NCBI GenBank assembly: GCA_047517625.1
Contig: JAKZSO010000114.1
Location: 1 to 10,088 of the forward strand
Direction: 5' to 3'
Source: JABHVE01 sp047517625
GTDB taxonomy: Bacteria; Pseudomonadota; Alphaproteobacteria; UBA2966; CAIVPW01
Length of the DNA stretch: 10,088 nucleotides
Of this stretch, positions 4,969 through 10,088 are shown one piece after another; the first letter of the stretch is position 1; the number at the start of each line of letters is the position of its first letter. Below the pieces are notes generated by a model, which was not told where the DNA came from, did no database searches, and was given only the letters and a program-made list of their open reading frames with translations. Made by a program: the position numbers and the translations under genes.

Positions 4969-6846
4969 TTGACTGACACCGTCGACCAAGACCGCAAGCA
5001 TTCCCAATCCGTGGCCGGGGGTCGTCGCGGTGGGCGCGGTTGGGATTCCGACACGATGCCGGAACGCCCTAAAACCCGCGACATCCGCCACTTGAAACGG
5101 ATTTGGTCGTTCGTGCGGCCCTACCCTTGGCTGATGGTGGGGGCCGGGTTTGCCTTGGTGGTCGCTGCTGCAGCAACTTTGGGGATCGGCCAGGCCTTGC
5201 GCCTGGTGGTTGACCAGGGGTTCGATCCCAGTAATGCCGGCCGCCTGGACTTTTATTTTTTGGCGGTGTTCGGTGTGATCCTGGTTTTGGCCCAGGCCAC
5301 ATTCGTGCGCCACTATCTGGTTTCGTGGCTGGGCGAACGAGTCGTGGCCGATGTCCGGTCCGCGGTCTACGCCCGGGTTATCAGCCTGTCGCTGGAGTTT
5401 TTCGAAGTCACCCGCACTGGTGAAGTGATGTCGCGGCTGACCACCGACACCACCCTCATTCAAACGGTCATCGGCTCCAGCGTCTCCATTGCTCTGCGCA
5501 ATTTTTTGATTTTCGTGGGTGGCACCGGGGCGTTGGCGTTCACAAGTCCCAAACTGGCTGGGTTGGTGTTCCTGTTCTTGCCCTTCGTCTTCATTCCGGT
5601 GCTGATCTTTGGCCGGGTGGTGCGCAAAATGTCCCGGGCCACCCAGGACCGCATCGCCGATGTTGGCGCCCACGCGGGCGAAAGCCTGAACGCGATCCAG
5701 ACCGTCCAGGCCTTCAACCACGAAGACCTGGACCGCACCAGCTTTGCGAAATCGGTGGAGGACGCGTTCCGCACGGCCCTGCGCCAAGTGATGGCCCGCA
5801 GCTGGCTGACCGTCACGGTCATTTTGGTCATGTTCGGAGCCGTGGATTTGGTGTTGTGGATCGGCGCCCAGGATGTGATGGCCGGGACCATGTCCGGCGG
5901 CGAGTTGGCGGCATTCGTGTTTTACGCTGTCATGGTGGCCGGCGCCGTCGGCGCCCTGTCCGAAGTCGTCGGCGATTTGCAGCGGGCAGCCGGGGCCACC
6001 GAGCGCCTGATGGAATTGTTGGATTCTGAGCCCGCCATCGCCGCCCCGGAAAACCCCCAGGCCTTCCCCGACCCGCCGCTGGGCGCGATTCAATTTGACA
6101 ATGTGACGTTTGCCTACCCAACCCGGCCAGAGATTTCGGCCCTGAAAAATTTCTCCATCGACGTGAAGCCCGGCGAAACCGTCGCCTTGGTGGGGCCATC
6201 GGGAGCGGGCAAGACAACCGTCTTCCAACTGTTGATGCGGTTTTACGACCCCGAAGGCGGCACGGTGCGTATCGACGGATTGTCTTTGGCGGAAGTCGAC
6301 CCAGAAGAGGCCCGGCGCAGATTGGGGATCGTGCCCCAGGATGCGGTTGTGTTTGGCACCACGGCGCAAGAGAACATTCGCTATGGCCGGCCGGAGGCGA
6401 CCGACGACGACGTCCGTGCCGCGGCGATCGCGGCCCAGGCGGCCCAGTTCCTTGATGAGCTGCCCGATGGTTTCAAGACCGATTTGGGGGAGCGTGGCAC
6501 CCGGTTGTCCGGCGGTCAGCGCCAACGCATCGCCATCGCCCGGGCGATTCTGCGCAACCCACCAATTTTGTTGCTGGACGAGGCAACCTCGGCCCTGGAC
6601 GCGGAATCAGAGAAGCTGGTGCAGACCGCGTTGGAGCCGTTGATGGAGGGCCGCACGACCATCGTTATCGCCCACCGCCTGGCGACTGTCCTGAAAGCCG
6701 ATCGCATTATCGTTATGGACAAAGGCGAATTGGTCGCGGTGGGCACCCACGCCGAACTGACCGCCCAGGGGGGCTTGTACGCGCGCCTGGCCAAGCTCCA
6801 ATTCGATGCCGCCTTAGAGCAGATCGCCTCCACTGAGGACGCGTGA
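4969..6846 (+). CDS. ABCB-type half-transporter, permease fused to ATPase
   Basis: This predicts 625 residues from a TTG start. A six-helix type IV exporter domain (helices near 53-75, 95-117, 172-192, 196-216, 280-302 and 312-335) is followed by a complete nucleotide-binding domain: Walker A GPSGAGKTT (409-417), Q-loop Gln457, signature LSGGQ (513-517), Walker B ILLLDE (533-538) and switch His569. It should work as a homodimer in the inner membrane, exporting a lipid, drug or peptide; the substrate cannot be read from sequence. It resembles the MsbA/BmrA group. Residues 1-35 are hydrophilic and Gly/Arg-rich; an ATG at 5056 (residue 30) is an equally possible start, and neither start has a clear Shine-Dalgarno sequence. 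Placement just behind cyaY recalls the Atm1 exporters of iron-sulfur metabolism, but I saw nothing that assigns it to Atm1. Confidence 0.92.
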   Translation: MTDTVDQDRKHSQSVAGGRRGGRGWDSDTMPERPKTRDIRHLKRIWSFVRPYPWLMVGAGFALVVAAAATLGIGQALRLVVDQGFDPSNAGRLDFYFLAVFGVILVLAQATFVRHYLVSWLGERVVADVRSAVYARVISLSLEFFEVTRTGEVMSRLTTDTTLIQTVIGSSVSIALRNFLIFVGGTGALAFTSPKLAGLVFLFLPFVFIPVLIFGRVVRKMSRATQDRIADVGAHAGESLNAIQTVQAFNHEDLDRTSFAKSVEDAFRTALRQVMARSWLTVTVILVMFGAVDLVLWIGAQDVMAGTMSGGELAAFVFYAVMVAGAVGALSEVVGDLQRAAGATERLMELLDSEPAIAAPENPQAFPDPPLGAIQFDNVTFAYPTRPEISALKNFSIDVKPGETVALVGPSGAGKTTVFQLLMRFYDPEGGTVRIDGLSLAEVDPEEARRRLGIVPQDAVVFGTTAQENIRYGRPEATDDDVRAAAIAAQAAQFLDELPDGFKTDLGERGTRLSGGQRQRIAIARAILRNPPILLLDEATSALDAESEKLVQTALEPLMEGRTTIVIAHRLATVLKADRIIVMDKGELVAVGTHAELTAQGGLYARLAKLQFDAALEQIASTEDA

Positions 6847-6895
6847 ATCTGATCGGCACATGTGACCGGGGGTCCAACTTTCCCTCCGTTCAAAA

Positions 6896-7126
6896 TCACA
6901 CTCCGGATTTGAATGGACGAACGCATTTAAAGCGTCCGCGGAAAACTCGCACAAACGACTCGGAGGTTTTGCCGGGGTTGGCGACAGTCTGTCTGCTTAG
7001 AAAGACTCTGTAGGGCCCGCTTGCGAATCCTGGGCAGCCCGCGTGGGAATCACCACTCGAGAACGGCTCTTTTAATTTCCCAGCCCTCACAGAGTTGACA
7101 ATCGCCGCATAAACTTCGTGCGCCAT
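6896..7126 (-). CDS. Small uncharacterised protein downstream of the motor genes
   Basis: This predicts 76 residues: MAHEVYAAIVNSVRAGKLKEPF at the start, then CPGFASGPYRVFLSRQ, NPGKTSESFVRV and a basic end GRFKCVRPFKSG. The pattern of a first helix, KLKEPF, a G-x-Y-x-x-FL segment, NPG and F-x-RV...G-x-F resembles small hypothetical proteins I have a faint memory of, perhaps with a winged-helix fold; I cannot name a family or function. It starts 20 bases after the MotB-like gene's stop on the same strand, so it may be the last gene of that operon. The Shine-Dalgarno sequence is weak, and its codons are less GC-biased than those of its neighbours. It fills most of the 300-base gap between the exporter and the motor operon; nothing else stands out there (6847-6895, 7127-7146). 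Confidence 0.5.
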   Translation of the reverse strand: MAHEVYAAIVNSVRAGKLKEPFSSGDSHAGCPGFASGPYRVFLSRQTVANPGKTSESFVRVFRGRFKCVRPFKSGV

Positions 7127-7146
7127 TTGCTGTGATCGCCGTCCGA

Positions 7147-8586
7147 CTAGCGCTCGGTCAGCTTCATTTCAATGCGGCGGTTGCGGCGGAACCCGACCTC
7201 GTCCGGAGTCGTATCGATTGGCTGGAACTCACCGAACCCGGTGGCGGCCAGCCGATCTTCCGGCACCCCTTGTTCGATCAAAAACTTCACGACCGAAATT
7301 GCCCGGGCCGTGGACAGCTCCCAGTTGGACGGGAACAACGGGGTGTTGATGGGCTGGCTGTCCGTGTGGCCATCCACCCGCAGTACCCAATTGATGTCAT
7401 CGGGGATGTTTGCCGAAATCTCAAGCAACGCCAGGGCAAGCGTGTTCAATTCGATTTTTCCTTCGTCCCCAAGTTCTACTTGGCCCACTGTGAACAGCAC
7501 CTCGGATTGGAAGACAAAGCGGTCGCCGACGACGCGGATGTCGGAACGGTTGCCAAGCAGTTCTACCAGTCGGCCAAAAAATTCTGAACGGTAGGTGGAT
7601 AGCTCCTCGACCCGCTGGGCCAAAGCCACGTTCAACCGGGCACCCAAATTTTCGATGACCACCTGCTGTTCCGCATCGCGGTCGTCGGCGGCATTCAGGG
7701 CTCTTTGGATCTGTGACAACTGATTGCGCAGGGCCAAAATCTGCTGGTTCAGGATCGCCACCTGGGAACGGGCTTCCTGGGACAAATTGCGCTCGGCTTC
7801 CAAATCTTCCTCGGCGACAGCCAAACCGGCCGCCGCCACATCCAAATTGTCGGTGGTCAAATTGTACAGATCCTGGAGCTCCGCCAGGCGCAGTTCGCGA
7901 TCATCCAACTGTGTCTGCGCCAGCAATGTGCGTTCGGTTTCGTCCGCCAATTGGGCTTCCAATTCGGCGCTGCGATCGCGCACCGATGTCAGATCCAACA
8001 GGGCCAGCCGCAACGCTTCTTCCCGGGCCTCCCGTTCGGCCTCGGCATCAAGCAATTCAGCGTTAAGCCGGTCCACGTCTTCATCCGCCGCTGCAATGGC
8101 CAGGGCCAAGGCCCCGACTTCCAGCTCCAAATCATCGCGCATCGCCTGCAGGGCATCCACATCCCGGCGCAGCCGTTCGATCTCCGCCAACCGCGCGGTG
8201 ATAGTTTCCCGGTCGGCCTCGATTTCTTGGTTGGCGGCGAGCAACGCCTGTTCCGCGCCCTCGGCCCGGGCAGTGACTTCCCGCAAACGCAAAGCAAGGA
8301 GATCGCGTTCCTGGTTGGCGGTCTGCAACGACGCCGACAGCTGGGTGACCGAGATCCGCATTTCCTCGGTTTCCCGGCGTTCCATGGCCAACAATTGGGA
8401 CAGCTCTTCGACCTGATTGTTCAGGCGCAGCAGTGCTTCGTCGCGGCCGGTGATGGCCTGGGTCAGAAAGAAATGCGCCAGCATGAACACCACCAGCAAA
8501 AACATGATGACCAGCAACAGCGTCGCCAGAGCGTCGACGAAACCGGGCCAAATATTGTCGCTGCGGGGGGCGCGAGCGCGAGCCAT
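7147..8586 (-). CDS. MotB-like OmpA-domain protein with long coiled coil
   Basis: This predicts 479 residues in three parts. A short cytoplasmic tail and one membrane helix (about 13-41, WPGFVDALATLLLVIMF) carry Asp18 where MotB-type subunits hold their proton-binding aspartate. Residues about 45-345 are almost unbroken Glu/Ala/Leu/Arg-rich helix, a very long predicted coiled coil on the periplasmic side. The OmpA/MotB peptidoglycan-binding domain follows (about 355-475) with RVDGHTDSQPI (403-412), FPSNWELSTARAISVVKFL and the closing RRNRRIEMKL. It starts four bases after the MotA-like gene's stop, so the pair is translationally linked and should form one channel complex. Similar pairs, labelled peptidoglycan-binding protein and MotA/TolQ/ExbB, are common in Alphaproteobacteria with no settled function. 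It is not a flagellar stator by context: no flagellar genes are near. Confidence 0.88.
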   Translation of the reverse strand: MARARAPRSDNIWPGFVDALATLLLVIMFLLVVFMLAHFFLTQAITGRDEALLRLNNQVEELSQLLAMERRETEEMRISVTQLSASLQTANQERDLLALRLREVTARAEGAEQALLAANQEIEADRETITARLAEIERLRRDVDALQAMRDDLELEVGALALAIAAADEDVDRLNAELLDAEAEREAREEALRLALLDLTSVRDRSAELEAQLADETERTLLAQTQLDDRELRLAELQDLYNLTTDNLDVAAAGLAVAEEDLEAERNLSQEARSQVAILNQQILALRNQLSQIQRALNAADDRDAEQQVVIENLGARLNVALAQRVEELSTYRSEFFGRLVELLGNRSDIRVVGDRFVFQSEVLFTVGQVELGDEGKIELNTLALALLEISANIPDDINWVLRVDGHTDSQPINTPLFPSNWELSTARAISVVKFLIEQGVPEDRLAATGFGEFQPIDTTPDEVGFRRNRRIEMKLTER

Positions 8587-8590
8587 CGGT

Positions 8591-9820
8591 TTATTCGCGG
8601 CCGCTTTGCCGTCCGCTTATTTTGAGGCCGGCCATGGTACGGGCGAGCAGCTTAAATTCGCGGCGGAATTCTTCGATCATTTGATCACGGCCGGTGGCGG
8701 ATTCTTCCAACATGCGGGTCACGTAAACATCCAAATTGCGTAAATGGGTGCGGCTGGCGTCGTCCAAAGTCATTTGCTGATCCCGGCCCAAGTTTTCCCC
8801 CAATTGTTTCAGCACCGGCCGGATTTCCATCTGGGATTCCACAAGCTTGACCATCAAATCTTGTTCGGCCCGCATCTGGTCGGTCAGCGTCGCCAGCCGG
8901 TCAGCCAACGACAACAGCGCTGAATTGGCCGATGTGCGGCCATCTTCGCCCCGGGAAATCGTTCGCTGTAACTGATCCAGACTTTCCGCTGTTTGTTCCA
9001 ACAGAGCCGCCACATAAGCCGGCACGGATTGATCGCCCCCAACTGAGCCCAGGCCCGACGAAAGGCGGGTGATGCTGGACAGCCATTCCTCAAGATCGTT
9101 GTAAAAACGATTCTGCGCTTGGCCGGTCTGTAAATCCAAAAATCCCAAAATCAACGCACCGGCCAGCCCGAACAGCGACGATGAAAACGCCGTGCCCATG
9201 CCCGACAAAGGCGCCTGCAGTCCAGCAATCAAATCCCCGAACAAGGCAGCTGTATCCGACGTTGCCGACAACCCCTGGATAACGTCCTGGACAGCAACAA
9301 TGGTTTTCAGCAAACCCCAAAAGGTGCCCAACAGGCCTAAGAAAATCAGCAGGCCGATCAAGTACCGTGACGTTTCCCGGGATTCATCCAGGCGCGACGA
9401 AATGCTGTCCAGAATGGATGTCATGGAAAGCGTCGACAGAGACGCCCGCCCCGTCGCCCGCTCGCCCAACATGGTCGCCATGGGCGCCAGCAATACCGGC
9501 GGCCGGCGCACCGACATCCCCGCTTCGGAGCGGCGATAGGACTCGATCCACTTGACCTCGGGGCCCAGGCGCTGGACTTGGCGGAAGGTGAAAAAAATAC
9601 CGATAACAAGCAGGCCAAGGATCAAGCCGTTCAAGCCGCGGTTGGCATTGAACGCCTCGATGACTTCATCGGCTGCGGTGAATAAGGCCCCGGCCAAAAT
9701 GATCACGACCAGAGTAAACGCCACCATGCGCGTCAAATACCGCCGGGGACTGGTCATCGACGGAGTCCCGGCAGTCTGGGGGCCGGTGGCTTGGGCGCTG
9801 TCCGCCGGGGTCGCGGTCAC
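8591..9820 (-). CDS. MotA/TolQ/ExbB-like proton channel subunit
   Basis: This predicts 409 residues with four membrane helices at about 31-50, 62-80, 154-174 and 207-229. A cytoplasmic loop (81-153) contains RRPPVLLAPMATML. The third and fourth helices carry the family pattern LLIFLGLLGTFWGLLKT and LSGMGTAFSSSLFGLAGALI, as in MotA/TolQ/ExbB pentamers that let protons pass along a MotB/TolR-type partner. A cytoplasmic tail of about 180 residues (230-409) is mostly helical and ends in a basic stretch. The start is a GTG at 9820 overlapping the stop of the upstream gene (GTGA), implying coupled translation; a later ATG at 9757 is possible because the first 22 residues are Ala/Thr/Pro-rich and unconserved-looking. 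It lies immediately upstream of its MotB-like partner. Confidence 0.88.
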   Translation of the reverse strand: MTATPADSAQATGPQTAGTPSMTSPRRYLTRMVAFTLVVIILAGALFTAADEVIEAFNANRGLNGLILGLLVIGIFFTFRQVQRLGPEVKWIESYRRSEAGMSVRRPPVLLAPMATMLGERATGRASLSTLSMTSILDSISSRLDESRETSRYLIGLLIFLGLLGTFWGLLKTIVAVQDVIQGLSATSDTAALFGDLIAGLQAPLSGMGTAFSSSLFGLAGALILGFLDLQTGQAQNRFYNDLEEWLSSITRLSSGLGSVGGDQSVPAYVAALLEQTAESLDQLQRTISRGEDGRTSANSALLSLADRLATLTDQMRAEQDLMVKLVESQMEIRPVLKQLGENLGRDQQMTLDDASRTHLRNLDVYVTRMLEESATGRDQMIEEFRREFKLLARTMAGLKISGRQSGRE

Positions 9821-10088
9821 TGGGCCAGCAAAAGAATGTCCACCCGCTCTGGCGGCCCGTCGTCTCCGGCCAGGCCCAGGGCGCGGACGTCGATGCGGGT
9901 GCTTCGAACCCCGGCTTCAATCAGGAACGAGCGCACGGTTAATGCCCGGCTGAGCGACAACCGGCGGGCGGCGCCAACGGTTTCCGCCGTGCCTCCGGCA
10001 TACGCATTCAATTGAATGCGGCGCTCGGTATTTGCCACCAGGGCGGCGATCTGCCTCAACACCGCTTCCGCGTCTGGCGCCAAAACGG
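9817..10088 (-). CDS. OmpA-domain protein, C-terminal part (runs off the right edge)
   Basis: The last 90 or so residues of a protein whose start lies beyond the window. The sequence APDAEAVLRQIAALV, then RRIQLNAYAGG, ARRLSLSRALTVRSFLIEAG and STRIDVRALG, closing with PPERVDI, follows the order of an OmpA-type peptidoglycan-binding domain (strand, helix, strand, the long helix with SLSRA, final Arg). Its stop codon overlaps the GTG of the MotA-like gene, so it is the third member of the motor operon. The upstream part, including any signal peptide or membrane helix, is not visible. Confidence 0.8.
   Translation of the reverse strand, partial: VLAPDAEAVLRQIAALVANTERRIQLNAYAGGTAETVGAARRLSLSRALTVRSFLIEAGVRSTRIDVRALGLAGDDGPPERVDILLLAQ

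Noticed and set aside
4807..6525. Long minus-strand open frame of 572 codons opposite the ABC exporter
   Set aside because: It mirrors a clear ABC exporter gene; the His/Gln/Gly/Pro-rich translation has no recognisable motif and is a codon-bias shadow typical of GC-rich genes.
6873..6915. TTCAAAAT/ATTTGAA pairing near the end of the small protein gene
   Set aside because: Short, A/T-rich, bulged and without a T-run; not convincing as a terminator.
7724..8625. Plus-strand open frames opposite the MotB-like gene
   Set aside because: They are Ser/Arg-rich or Gln-rich low-complexity translations caused by the repetitive coiled-coil codons on the other strand.
7147..9820. Zorya anti-phage defence (ZorA/ZorB)
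   Set aside because: ZorAB also pairs a MotA-like and a MotB-like protein, but no ZorC, ZorD or ZorE-type nuclease or helicase is present, and the long coiled coil is on the MotB-like rather than mainly on the MotA-like subunit. The layout fits the common alphaproteobacterial pair better.

Overview
The window looks like a chromosomal segment of a high-GC alphaproteobacterium. The evidence is a TrcR/DUF1013 protein (a family I know only from Alphaproteobacteria), a cysteine-free bL31, a TTAA-N7-TTAA box of the CtrA type, a ROSE-like leader on an hsp20 gene, and a MotA/MotB-like pair of the kind found next to each other in many alphaproteobacteria. I cannot name the genus. No rRNA, tRNA, CRISPR array or insertion sequence was seen.

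Layout. Positions 1-247 hold no gene I can name. At 278-780 (+) lies a decayed N-terminal piece of a type I secretion HlyD-family adaptor, with two compensating frameshifts and no second half. It runs straight into a well-formed isoprenylcysteine methyltransferase-like membrane protein gene (825-1331, +). Next, on the minus strand, come trcR (1446-2222) and a PIG3-type quinone oxidoreductase gene (2373-3353) interrupted by one in-frame TAG. The block 3354-3660 has no clear CDS but is rich in signals: a CtrA-type box, a possible small RNA with its own strong terminator, and a diverged copy of the hsp20 gene tail. On the minus strand follow hsp20 (3661-4101), with a structured leader resembling a ROSE RNA thermometer, and rpmE (4269-4493). 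Diverging from rpmE, on the plus strand, are cyaY (4615-4953) and, 15 bases later, an ABCB-type exporter (4969-6846).

The right third is one minus-strand operon read from the right edge: the end of an OmpA-domain protein (to 9817), a MotA/TolQ/ExbB-like four-helix channel subunit (8591-9820, overlapping by GTGA), a MotB-like subunit with about 300 residues of predicted coiled coil before its peptidoglycan-binding domain (7147-8586), and a small uncharacterised protein (6896-7126). Together these look like a proton-driven envelope motor or energiser of unknown job, anchored to peptidoglycan.

The points most worth following up are the CtrA-box/small-RNA locus at 3413-3547, the coiled-coil motor operon, the hsp20 thermometer leader, and the amber-interrupted oxidoreductase. 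All calls come from reading the sequence; no search or folding program was run.
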